Shown here piece by piece: positions 18,142 to 26,225 of a DNA stretch of 47,776 nucleotides. The stretch is from UMGS75 sp964507405 (GTDB lineage Bacteria > Bacillota_I > Bacilli_A > ML615J-28 > CAG-313), in assembly GCA_964507405.1 (NCBI GenBank), contig CAZDPJ010000008.1, forward strand, positions 1 through 47,776, written 5' to 3'. The position numbers and the translations under genes were made by a program. Every line of letters begins with the position of its first letter. Within the stretch, counting starts at the first letter, position 1. Below the pieces are notes generated by a model that was not told where the DNA came from, made no database searches, and was given only the letters and a program-made list of their open reading frames with translations.

Positions 18142-19356
18142 TTATTTACTATTATATAAAATTAAAACATTTCCAGAAAAATAATTATCATTTCCGGTAT
18201 TACCAATAAATATTTTGTTCCATTCTTCTTCTGATCCTTCATAAAATACTTTTATATTACAATTAGAACTACCAAAAAAATTATCAGGAATTGAAGTAAT
18301 TGTCGATGGTAAATAGATTTGCTGTCCTAAAGGATACAAATAAGTAGTTTTAGCACACCCGCCACGATACTCAAAATAATTTTTGAAATCACATTTAATC
18401 AAATCCACATCATCATTTATAACTGCTTTATTAGCTGAGAAAATTCCTATACATTTTAATTTTTCAGGAACAGAAACTTTAGAAATTCCTGATATATCAA
18501 GCAAATTAATAGTATCTACAAGATTAATTAATGAACTATTATTTAAATAAATATCTATATTTGAATTATTAAAAATAGCCATATCAGAATATTCTTTATA
18601 TTTAGATGAAGCTTTAGTATATGCTACTTTAAACGTACTATTATTAATATGTATTTCATTTAAATAATAGTTCTTTCTAAATGTTTGTTCAGCCACATTT
18701 ACTTCTGCATCATTAATTTCTATTTTCTTTAAATTACTCGCATTAGAAAAATCTCTCTGTTTAAAGTTCCAATTTCCACTTTTAATAGTTATAGTTTTTA
18801 CAGATTTATTAAATTTAGTAGAAAATGAAGTTACTTCTATTCCATTTACTTCACCATATAATGTAACATCTGAATTTTCTTCTATATAACCTACTTCATA
18901 AACTATATGATCAAGATTATCTATTTTTTTATAATATACTATTTTTTGATCAACATCATAATAAACACTTTTTATAAAAATTGTATCCCCAGTCTGGGAA
19001 AAACTAAAAATAACCCAAGCAAAAAAAAGTACAACATAAAGACCTGATAAAAATACATTTACATTTACGCCCTTATTGATATTATGCAATACAGAAGTTA
19101 AAATAATACTTATCAAAATGCCTATACTAGATAAAACAATGTTTATTATACAGAATATTTTTGTAAGCATAAGTCCATTATTATCAATCATTCTATTAAA
19201 AATAATTTCAAATATTACAAAAGAAATAATTGCTAATCCTAAAATAGTACTCATTATAATTAAAATTAATTTACGTATATATAACGTTTTAACATCATTT
19301 TTATTATTCTTAATATCAATTTTAACTTGTTTAATTTTATCATCTAAATTACTCAT
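18142..19356 (-). CDS. Membrane protein with BspA-like leucine-rich repeats
   Basis: About 404 residues. Three to four membrane helices occupy residues about 28-125 (LILIIMSTILGLAIISFVIF, IFCIINIVLSSIGILISII, FLSGLYVVLFFAWVIFSF). The remainder is a string of irregular leucine-rich repeats of the BspA/LRR_5 kind, ending in IYLPSTITSIPDNFFGSSNC and a final FYEGSEEEWNKIFIG motif common in such proteins. The start is the ATG at 19356 with AGGTG upstream; a GTG at 19365 is less likely. Only 2 bases separate it from the stop of the coiled-coil gene, so the two are translationally coupled. The function is not known. Confidence 0.75.
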   Translation of the reverse strand: MSNLDDKIKQVKIDIKNNKNDVKTLYIRKLILIIMSTILGLAIISFVIFEIIFNRMIDNNGLMLTKIFCIINIVLSSIGILISIILTSVLHNINKGVNVNVFLSGLYVVLFFAWVIFSFSQTGDTIFIKSVYYDVDQKIVYYKKIDNLDHIVYEVGYIEENSDVTLYGEVNGIEVTSFSTKFNKSVKTITIKSGNWNFKQRDFSNASNLKKIEINDAEVNVAEQTFRKNYYLNEIHINNSTFKVAYTKASSKYKEYSDMAIFNNSNIDIYLNNSSLINLVDTINLLDISGISKVSVPEKLKCIGIFSANKAVINDDVDLIKCDFKNYFEYRGGCAKTTYLYPLGQQIYLPSTITSIPDNFFGSSNCNIKVFYEGSEEEWNKIFIGNTGNDNYFSGNVLILYNSK

Positions 19357-19358
19357 GA

Positions 19359-19712
19359 TTAACACCTATTTTTTAATTTTTTATAATATTTTAAAGCTAA
19401 TATACTATTTTGTTTAACACCTATTCCATAATTATAGCAATCGCCCACTGCTTCAATCGCAGGAGGAAATCCATGTTTAGCTGATTTTTTATAATATTTA
19501 AATGCTATTTCTGGTGATTTCGTTACACTTTCACCAGAAGCATACATTTGTGCAAGTTCAAATTGAGCATCAGCTTCACCTTTATTAGCTCTCTCATAAA
19601 TTTTATTGAAATAATTATTTTCAGTAATATTATTTGCATCATTTATAATTGATGGTGTTTTATTTTTTGCATCTTTTATAATTAATGGTGTTTTATTTTT
19701 TGCATCTTTTAT
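19359..19712 (-). CDS. C-terminal part of LRR/coiled-coil/Sel1 protein (gapped gene)
   Basis: 117 residues up to the stop. It begins inside the 11-residue repeat region (IKDAKNKTPLI) and ends in two Sel1-like repeats: AQFELAQMYASGESVTKSPE then AIEAVGDCYNYGIGVKQNSI. Sel1 repeats are tetratricopeptide-like helices that bind partner proteins. The left edge is an assembly gap; codon phase continues across it if the missing DNA is a whole number of 33-base units. It should therefore be read as the end of the gene that starts at 21337, not as a gene of its own. Confidence 0.75.
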   Translation of the reverse strand: MKDAKNKTPLIIKDAKNKTPSIINDANNITENNYFNKIYERANKGEADAQFELAQMYASGESVTKSPEIAFKYYKKSAKHGFPPAIEAVGDCYNYGIGVKQNSILALKYYKKLKNRC

Positions 19713-19902
19713 NNNNNNNNNNNNNNNNNNNNNNNNNNNNNNNNNNNNNNNNNNNNNNNNNNNNNNNNNNNNNNNNNNNNNNNNNNNNNNNNNNNNNNNN
19801 NNNNNNNNNNNNAATTGATGATGCTTTATTTTTTGCATCTTTTATAATTGATGATGCTTTATTTTTTGCATCTTTTATAATTGATGATGCTTTATTTTTT
19901 TC
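19647..19902 (-). repeat. 33-base tandem repeats (11-residue units), broken by a gap
   Basis: Units of 33 bases lie at 19647-19679, 19680-19712, 19813-19845, 19846-19878 and a partial one from 19879. Each encodes a unit like KASSIIKDAKN or its KTPSI variant. The run of 100 N at 19713-19812 starts and ends exactly at unit borders. Confidence 0.9.
19713..19812. other. Assembly gap (100 N)
   Basis: Exactly 100 N, a usual placeholder for a gap of unknown length. It sits within the 33-base repeats, where short reads would collapse; the true number of repeat units is unknown. Confidence 0.95.
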
Positions 19903-20115
19903 ATTAGAAAGTTCTTCATTTGCTAATTTTAATTTATCATTAGCTTCGTTTTGTGCATTTTCAATGATTTTTTTTGCTTCTTTATCTGCTTTTGAAATAA
20001 TAGAATCATATTCATATTTACTATTTTTTAATTTTATTTCTAGTTCTTTCAATTCATTTTTAGCTTTTTCATTATCATTAATAATTTTATTTGCCTTTTG
20101 TGTTGCATTATTTAT
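19813..20115 (-). CDS. Middle part of LRR/coiled-coil/Sel1 protein (gapped gene)
   Basis: 101 residues between the two gaps, entirely charged helix with Ala-rich 11-residue periodicity (for example KADKEAKKIIENAQNEANDK) and ending in the repeated KASSIIKDAKN units. It has no start or stop of its own and begins and ends on codon borders, so it is an internal piece of the gene beginning at 21337. Confidence 0.75.
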
Positions 20116-20215
20116 NNNNNNNNNNNNNNNNNNNNNNNNNNNNNNNNNNNNNNNNNNNNNNNNNNNNNNNNNNNNNNNNNNNNNNNNNNNNNNNNNNNNN
20201 NNNNNNNNNNNNNNN
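20116..20215. other. Assembly gap (100 N)
   Basis: A second run of exactly 100 N, placed within the 99-base repeats. The left flank ends with the end of a unit (GTTGCATTATTTAT) and the right flank begins with the start of a unit. Confidence 0.95.
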
Positions 20216-20456
20216 AATTTCATTAGCTTCATTTTGAGCTTTACTTAAAATTTCATCTGCTTTTTTCTTTTCAGTTACAATTAAATCATTTGCCTTTTGT
20301 GTTGCATTATTTATAATTTCATTAGCTTCATTTTGAGCTTTACTTAAAATTTCATCTGCTTTTTTCTTTGCATTTACGATTAAATCATTTGCTCTTTGTG
20401 TTGCATTATTTATATTTTCATTAGCTTCATTTTTAGCTTTACTTAAAATTTCATCT
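20216..20456 (-). repeat. 99-base tandem repeats (three 11-residue units each)
   Basis: Copies at 20216-20314 and 20315-20413 are nearly identical; a third, diverged partial copy runs from 20414. Each 99-base unit encodes 33 residues such as NEANEIINNATQKANDLIV followed by a KKKADEILSKAQ segment, that is three hendecads. The end of another copy is seen left of the gap at about 20072-20115. Confidence 0.9.
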
Positions 20457-21337
20457 CCACGATGTTTTATTTCGTTTTCAGCTTCTTTAATTTTTTTATC
20501 ATAGTCTTTTTGCAAATTTTGATATTTAATAACCAATTCATTATATTGTTTATTAAGGGTTGCTGATTCTTCTATTATTTCATCTGCTTTTTTCTTTGCA
20601 TTTACAATTAAATCATTTGCTTTGTTTGGTGCATCCCTTTCAATTTCATATGACTTTATTTTTATCATATCTAATTGACTATTTGCTTCACCTATCTCGA
20701 TCCTACTTATTCTTTCTGCTTCTTTTTTTTCTTTTTCTACTTTTTCTTTAGCATTCTTAATTATTTTTTCTGCTTCAGCTTCAGCATCTGATAAAAACTT
20801 TGATTTAATTTGTTTTTCAATTACTCCCTTAGTTCCATCAATAATTCTATTTCCAATATTAAGACCTTCTCTAGCCGGTATGGTTATATTTAAATTATAA
20901 TCACCATTAAATGCATCATCTTCTATATATATAATAGATTCTGGAATATTAATTTTAACTAAACGATTACAATCACGAAAAGCATCTTTTCCGATAACTA
21001 AAAGACTTTCAGGTAAAGATACCGTGATAATTCCTTTTCCTCTAAAAGCACCTTCTGCGATACCAACTACTCCTTGTGGAATATCTAAATTATAAAAATT
21101 TTCTACAAGTCCAGTAATTATAACTTCTTTTTTAGAATTTATTTCATATTTATATGGTTTTAATAATTCTTCTAGATTTTTTTCATTTTGTTCTTTATCT
21201 TTCTTTTTTATTTCTTTACTTAAATTATTACTACCTGTCATAACTACATTTTGCCTTTCATTAGTATTTTTAACTAAATCATTTAAAGAAAAAGTTTCTA
21301 CTTTTTCTTTATTATCATTTAATTCTTTTATTTTCAA
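20216..21337 (-). CDS. N-terminal part of LRR/coiled-coil/Sel1 protein (gapped gene)
   Basis: 374 residues visible before the gap. Residues about 75-170 are BspA-type leucine-rich repeats (IPQGVVGIAEGAFRGKG, LPESLLVIGKDAFRDCN, IPESIIYIEDDAFNGD). From about 185 onward it is a long charged helix rich in Ala, Glu and Lys with an 11-residue period, predicted coiled coil. No signal peptide or membrane helix is visible, so it is probably cytoplasmic. The only available start is a TTG at 21337 with a weak site; the frame stays open about 8 codons further, so the true N-terminus may be damaged. It precedes, and is coupled to, the LRR membrane gene. Confidence 0.7.
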
Positions 21338-21378
21338 AATCTTTTTCCATTTGTTATAATCTCATTGATAAATTGCAT

Positions 21379-21632
21379 CTATTTAACCCATGACTTATAT
21401 TCATCAAAATAATACTTTGCTTGATTTAATAGTTACATTTATCTTTTATAATAGAATAGATATCTTTTAAATAATCATCTATTTGTTTTTCACATTTTTC
21501 TACTTCCTTCGAAATATTATCTTTAATTTTATTAGAATAGATTTCAGTGCATTCTGTAAGAAATTGATTGTTTGCATAGTCAATTTTTTAATTCATTTTC
21601 TAATGAATATAAAATATTCTATCCTTTGTCAT
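21379..21632 (-). pseudogene. Decayed small gene upstream of the LRR/coiled-coil gene
   Basis: The ATG at 21632 has a good ribosome-binding site (GGAG 7 bases upstream), but the frame is soon broken: MTKDRI continues only after a frame change as LYSLENELKN, then after another as DYANNQFLTECTEIYSNK and EVEKCEKQIDDYLKDIYS to a stop, and a further fragment YYFDEYKSWVK follows in the next part. The pieces are plainly protein-like, charged and helical, so this is a gene with at least two frameshifts. The family is not recognised. The rest of 21338-21779 shows nothing else convincing. Confidence 0.5.
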
Positions 21633-21779
21633 ACTAATACTCCATAAAAATAATTTTGACAACTTAAAATTATAATAATATCCAAATGAATTTATAAAAT
21701 TAAAATAAAATTATAATTAGCTATTAAAGGTATACCTTTACTAAGTAATAATAATTACAAATTCCTTATATAATTTTTC

Positions 21780-22898
21780 CTACTTTTTTTCAATTAATAT
21801 GAATAAATTTATCTTTTTTAATAAAATATTTTCTTTTTTTCTATTTATATAAAAAGGAATAAAAACAAGTATAACAATAAGAATATATCCAAAATAAGAA
21901 AACATTATTAAAAATGGATAAAGATTAGCTTTATCAATTTTTATATTAAAATTTACTAATACTTTTAATAAAGGTATCGTACTAGTCACAACTGTAGGAT
22001 CAAACATAAACATATAATTTACTTTAAAATTACTTTTATCTAGAACAACAGCTAAATGATTAAATAAAGTACCTAGAATTAAAATAAAAACTAAATATAT
22101 AGTAAATCCAACAATATCATCTCGATACGATTTTAAATCTATTTTTCCAAATATACCAAATAGTAAAGATATTGCTAAAGAAAGGCATAAAATATATTTA
22201 CTTTCTTCACTCTTATTTTTAAAAATTAACCATAATATTATTATTTTACAAATAATATAAAAATCCATATAAAATGTAATGTTGTAAATTTATCAAATAA
22301 AAATGGTCCATAACCCTCAAATAGAATTTTGGAAATATAAATAGGCATTGTTTGAAATAATAAGCAAACAAGTATTATTAATTCATTAATTAAATTATTA
22401 ATAGAAAACTTTTCTTGATAAGGCTTATCGATTAACAATACTTTCAAACAAACAGAAATCATCAGAATCCACTGTATAAATAGTATAGTTCCTCTAAATG
22501 ATTCATTTAACAATAAAGTTTTAAAACTTTCTGATATACCATCAACAATACATAAAATCATTAAAATAAAAGGTTGATAAAAAAGTAACAGGTAAAAAAT
22601 AATATACTTATAATTTCTTAAAAGTCTTATTATTAAAAAATACCGCAATAGTTACAATTACAGGATTTGACCATAATAATATTCTTAAAATGCCATGCCA
22701 TTTATTTAAGCCTTGTAATTCAATTGGGTCATCAACACTTTTAATAAAACCATCTGGTAAAAATATGGTTAAAAATGTAACAATTACATATGTTAAAGTA
22801 ATTACTTTAATAAATATATTATTTATTTTCTTATTATAATTATTAAAAAGTAACATTATTACGATTAATAATGCAATACTTAAATATACAATATACAT
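21780..22898 (-). pseudogene. Frameshifted polytopic membrane protein gene
   Basis: Three overlapping open frames follow one another on the minus strand (ending 22608; 22648-22241; 22268-21780). Together they give about 370 residues with roughly ten membrane helices. The joins lie in A/T-rich runs, near 22610-22640 and 22245-22265, as expected for single-base indels in one gene. Protein-like segments include LQGLNKWHGILRILLWSNPV and NYMFMFDPTVVTSTIPLL; the latter faintly recalls YwaF/TMEM164-type proteins, which I would not rely on. The likely start is the ATG at 22898, downstream of an intact promoter. It could also be an intact gene with assembly errors. Confidence 0.6.
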
Positions 22899-22928
22899 AA
22901 TGTACCGCAAAACAAAATTTATAAAATA

Positions 22929-22956
22929 ATTATACTCTATAAGCATATAATGTCAA
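22929..22956 (-). promoter_or_regulatory. Promoter upstream of the broken membrane gene
   Basis: TTGACA (22951-22956) and TATAAT (22929-22934) on the minus strand with a 16-base spacer. It lies over the first possible ATG (22946), which favours the later ATG at 22898 as the start. Confidence 0.7.
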
Positions 22957-23008
22957 TATAATGTTAAGTAATAAGCATTTTTAATCAATTAAAACACACA
23001 TATAATTA

Positions 23009-23043
23009 TAAAAAAACTATATCTAAATAAAATCTAGATATAG
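23009..23043 (-). terminator. Terminator of the sigma/anti-sigma/protease operon
   Basis: CTATATCTA (23017-23025) pairs with TAGATATAG (23035-23043), followed on the minus strand by seven or more T. It lies 15 bases after the protease stop codon. Confidence 0.8.
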
Positions 23044-23058
23044 CATTTTTAATATATT

Positions 23059-24732
23059 TTATTCAAAACGATATGCAAATGCTAATTTATCTGCAGTTGT
23101 TTGTGAATGATTATAACTGTAAATTTGCATTGTATATCTATCATATGTGGTAACAGGATATCTCATAAATAGAACATTACTAAATGTAGAACGTGCTTCA
23201 GCAACAATTGTTCCACTGGAATTTACAATTTGTGCATAATAATTGTTATATATAGGAGTCTTTTCAGATACATTTGCACTTGCAAGCCAAGCAAAAGAAG
23301 CTTGTAAGATATGATTTGTATCTATCCATGCTGAAAATTGATATACTAATTTATTATTACCATGTTCATTATTAGTAAATGTCCATATTCGATTATGATT
23401 CTCAATTGTTTGTTCTAAATGGAATCTTCCTGCTCCATTGTATTTATTCATACCATTATTTTCAGTTTTATTATAGCCACTTTGATAATATGCATTTGCA
23501 CAAACCATCGCAATAACCATTTCAGTTCTTGATTTTAAATCAGGATGAGCTTCAAGTAATGTTGCAATCATTCCAGAAGCAAATGCAGAAGAAAAACTAG
23601 TACCAGAGTTACCTGTGCCAATATTAGCAATTGTTAAACTATCACCTGATGTTACAATAGTAGGTTTGTTTGGCCCCGCATATACTTTATTAGATGTAAA
23701 TCCACATACATCACCAGACATATCAGCAGCTCCTACACCTATAACATTATACCCAAGCGCTGGATTTGTAACACAACCTACATCTTTTCCACCATTACCA
23801 GTCGCTGCCACCGCCACAACATTATAAGTTTTTACCATATTATCAATAAAAGCAGAATTACTATCATAGATTCCTGTTGGATCACTTTCGCCAAATGACA
23901 TATTAATTATATCTGCTCCATTATTGACAAGCCATTCTACTTCTTCATATACATTACCATATAAAGAAGCTGAAAGTAAAGTTGCATCTGGAGCCATACC
24001 GGTATTGCCTCCAATTAGTGATGCAACCATTGTTGCATGGTCGGTCACACTACCTTGATGACCCGATTCACTATAAGTTTGAATATTATGTCCAGACATA
24101 TTAGTATGATCAGTATTTACTAAACCTGTCTCTAAAATGCCTACTGTTACACCATCCCCTGTGTATATACTGTGATCATAAATATCTGCTGCCCATGCTT
24201 CACCTAAAGCTACATCAAATTTATCTTCTTTTTTATTAAGACTTTTTTGAATAGTAACATTACTAATATCTCTATGTGAAGTTAATTTGGCTAATATTTC
24301 GTCTTTTGACTTTTCATATTCAACTTGGTCATATGTTATTTCAACAAATGGTAATAGTGAACATACATAAACTGATTCAAAATTTTTCATATTTAATGAT
24401 GAAAAGATTTGAAAATTCTTAATTGCATGATATACTCTTCCAGCTTTACGTTTAGCATCTCTATATTTATTTACTTTTTCCATTAAAACTGTTCTTTCTT
24501 CATCTTCATCATAGGTAAATTCTGGATAAGTAAATTCGTCATATCCTAGTTTAGCAACTAGAGATATTTTCTCTAATACTGTTGCTATATCGATGCTTTC
24601 ATCAATTGATGATGGTTGATAATTTTTAGATGAAACATAATTAATCTTTGAATTATTAATATGATAATTATTAATCATAAATATGCCATATGATAATACT
24701 AAAATAATTAGCATGCTTATACTTTTTTTCAT
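23059..24732 (-). CDS. Secreted or membrane-anchored S8 (subtilisin-like) serine protease with Glu in place of catalytic Asp
   Basis: 557 residues. An N-terminal hydrophobic segment (residues 5-20) acts as signal or anchor, residues about 40-175 form a pro-region, and the S8 domain spans about 190-400. His232 (DHATMVASLIGG), the oxyanion Asn313 (ATGNGG) and the nucleophile Ser379 (SGTSFSSAFASG) are present, but the usual catalytic Asp of the VxxxDTG motif is Glu201 (VGILETGLV; codon GAG). The normal Pro after GTS is also missing. The last 130 residues are a beta-rich domain. It is the third gene after an ECF sigma factor and a membrane protein. The ribosome-binding site is weak. Confidence 0.85.
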   Translation of the reverse strand: MKKSISMLIILVLSYGIFMINNYHINNSKINYVSSKNYQPSSIDESIDIATVLEKISLVAKLGYDEFTYPEFTYDEDEERTVLMEKVNKYRDAKRKAGRVYHAIKNFQIFSSLNMKNFESVYVCSLLPFVEITYDQVEYEKSKDEILAKLTSHRDISNVTIQKSLNKKEDKFDVALGEAWAADIYDHSIYTGDGVTVGILETGLVNTDHTNMSGHNIQTYSESGHQGSVTDHATMVASLIGGNTGMAPDATLLSASLYGNVYEEVEWLVNNGADIINMSFGESDPTGIYDSNSAFIDNMVKTYNVVAVAATGNGGKDVGCVTNPALGYNVIGVGAADMSGDVCGFTSNKVYAGPNKPTIVTSGDSLTIANIGTGNSGTSFSSAFASGMIATLLEAHPDLKSRTEMVIAMVCANAYYQSGYNKTENNGMNKYNGAGRFHLEQTIENHNRIWTFTNNEHGNNKLVYQFSAWIDTNHILQASFAWLASANVSEKTPIYNNYYAQIVNSSGTIVAEARSTFSNVLFMRYPVTTYDRYTMQIYSYNHSQTTADKLAFAYRFE

Positions 24733-24771
24733 ATATTATAAATGTTATAAAATATTCCCTTCTCCCTAATA

Positions 24772-25428
24772 TTATAAACTATTTAATATACTTAAAACAT
24801 AATCTTTTTCAATTTTATTATTAATTATAGTAATAGAAATATCATCAAATAATATTTCATCACTAATTTTTCTTATTGTTAATATTCCTAATGTATTGTT
24901 TTCATTTATAACATGTGTGACACCTTCACAAATTATACTTAAATCAATATTATGAGTATCAACTTCTTCTAATTCATTTTTAAGAACTATTTTATAAAAA
25001 TAGATATTATTAATAGCACGATGTTCATCGGATTTATAGCCTTTATATACAACTAAATCAAAATTTTTATCAATGGGAATAATATAATTAAAATTGTTTT
25101 TTCTTTTATAACAATTATTGTTAATATATTTTAAATCATTAGCTGTAGGTTCATATGATGAATTAAAGCCTGTTAAATCATCCCAAGTACTTATTGTTGA
25201 TGATAATCTATTATTGCTAATAGCAAGTATTGTTACAACAAATAATAACATTATAGTCATGCATGATGATATTAGTACGGCCTTTCTATAATAACGATGA
25301 TTATAACTTACAATATTGACTTTATTGAAAAAGTCAGTTTTTTCAATAATGCTTTCAGGTGTGACATTACAATAATAACTTTCTTCAAGATCTCTTAGTA
25401 GATATTTCTTTAACTTCTTCTTCATCAT
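24772..25428 (-). CDS. Single-pass membrane protein, probable anti-sigma factor
   Basis: 218 residues: a short cytoplasmic N-terminus (about 45 residues, including ESIIEKTDFFNKVN), one membrane helix (about 50-70, VLISSCMTIMLLFVVTILAI) and an extracytoplasmic part of about 145 residues. It overlaps the end of the ECF sigma gene by 44 bases, the place where an anti-sigma factor usually lies. No zinc-binding HxxxCxxC motif is seen and no family is recognised, so the role is inferred from position and topology. Of two adjacent ATGs the second (25425) has the better spacing to GAGG. Confidence 0.6.
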   Translation of the reverse strand: MMKKKLKKYLLRDLEESYYCNVTPESIIEKTDFFNKVNIVSYNHRYYRKAVLISSCMTIMLLFVVTILAISNNRLSSTISTWDDLTGFNSSYEPTANDLKYINNNCYKRKNNFNYIIPIDKNFDLVVYKGYKSDEHRAINNIYFYKIVLKNELEEVDTHNIDLSIICEGVTHVINENNTLGILTIRKISDEILFDDISITIINNKIEKDYVLSILNSL

Positions 25429-25957
25429 TTCCTCTTTCTCTTACATATGCTTTCGCAACATCATATGTTGCATAGTATAATCTTTTAGCTTTACTTGGTG
25501 ACATTTCTAATAATCTTGCAATTTCAATAAATGTCATCCCAAATCCTATTTTAAATAATAATATTTGATAATTCAATTCACCTACAAGTTTTTCTACTTC
25601 AGAAAGTAAAACAGCATTTTCAAATTTATTATCAACATAAGAACAGTCAACTAAATCTGAGTCTATAAAACATTTCCCTTCGTGAATTTTCTTTAACTTA
25701 ATATAATCTAGAACATGATTTTTAGCAAGCGTAATAATCCAAGATGTAAAGGTATGAGTTTTTTGATTATAATTATATAAATTATCAAGGACCTTTACAA
25801 ATATATCTTGAACACAGTCTTCAGCGTCAAATCTATTTCTTGTCAGTTTGTATGCAATATAAAAGATTCTACTACGATAAATGTAAAATATTGTTTTAAA
25901 TGCTTCTTCATCACGTTGTAGTAATCTATTAATTAAAGAATTGTTTACTGTAACCAT
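25385..25957 (-). CDS. ECF-type RNA polymerase sigma factor
   Basis: 190 residues with sigma-70 region 2 (YRSRIFYIAYKLTRNRFDAEDCVQDIFVKVL, residues about 27-58, then FTSWIITLAKNHVLDYI) and region 4 (FGMTFIEIARLLEMSPSKAKRLYYATY, about 138-165) joined by a short linker, the ECF layout. It heads a three-gene operon with the membrane protein and the protease. The start ATG at 25957 has no close ribosome-binding site (GGAG is 20 bases away), which suggests weak or coupled translation. The operon's own promoter was not identified with confidence. Confidence 0.88.
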   Translation of the reverse strand: MVTVNNSLINRLLQRDEEAFKTIFYIYRSRIFYIAYKLTRNRFDAEDCVQDIFVKVLDNLYNYNQKTHTFTSWIITLAKNHVLDYIKLKKIHEGKCFIDSDLVDCSYVDNKFENAVLLSEVEKLVGELNYQILLFKIGFGMTFIEIARLLEMSPSKAKRLYYATYDVAKAYVRERGNDEEEVKEISTKRS

Positions 25958-26179
25958 GAGTATTTAATATTTTCTTTCTCCTTATTCAAATTTGTTTGTA
26001 TTGTTGTGTTATTGTGTCTAATTCTATTTTTCATATTATGTAAAACCACTCATTTATTTTCGTACCTCCATTTTAGAGTTAGAGGTAAAATCAGTGAAAC
26101 ATCCCCTTTTCATATAGTCTGATTTATCTGCCTCTATAATATATATACGAATAACTTAGTGATTTTGTCCGAAAATCGC

Positions 26180-26212
26180 AAAAAAAGACACTAATTATTC
26201 AAAAAAAGTGCC
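26180..26212 (-). terminator. Terminator of the 5'-nucleotidase/membrane protein operon
   Basis: On the minus strand GGCACT and AGTGTC (26187-26212) form a 6-bp stem with one G-U pair, followed by seven T. It lies just after the stop of the gene at 26226. Confidence 0.65.
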
Positions 26213-26225
26213 TTTTAATATTAAT

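Noticed and set aside
19713..20215. Apparent frameshifts between the three coiled-coil pieces
   Set aside because: They result from the 100-base N placeholders; the codon and repeat phases at the gap edges agree with one frame.
19638..20456. Possible CRISPR array because of regular repeats
   Set aside because: The repeats are direct, contiguous and in coding phase without spacers; they encode a coiled coil.
21720..21742. Palindrome TAAAGGTATACCTTTA
   Set aside because: There is no T run beside it and no promoter next to it; no role can be supported.
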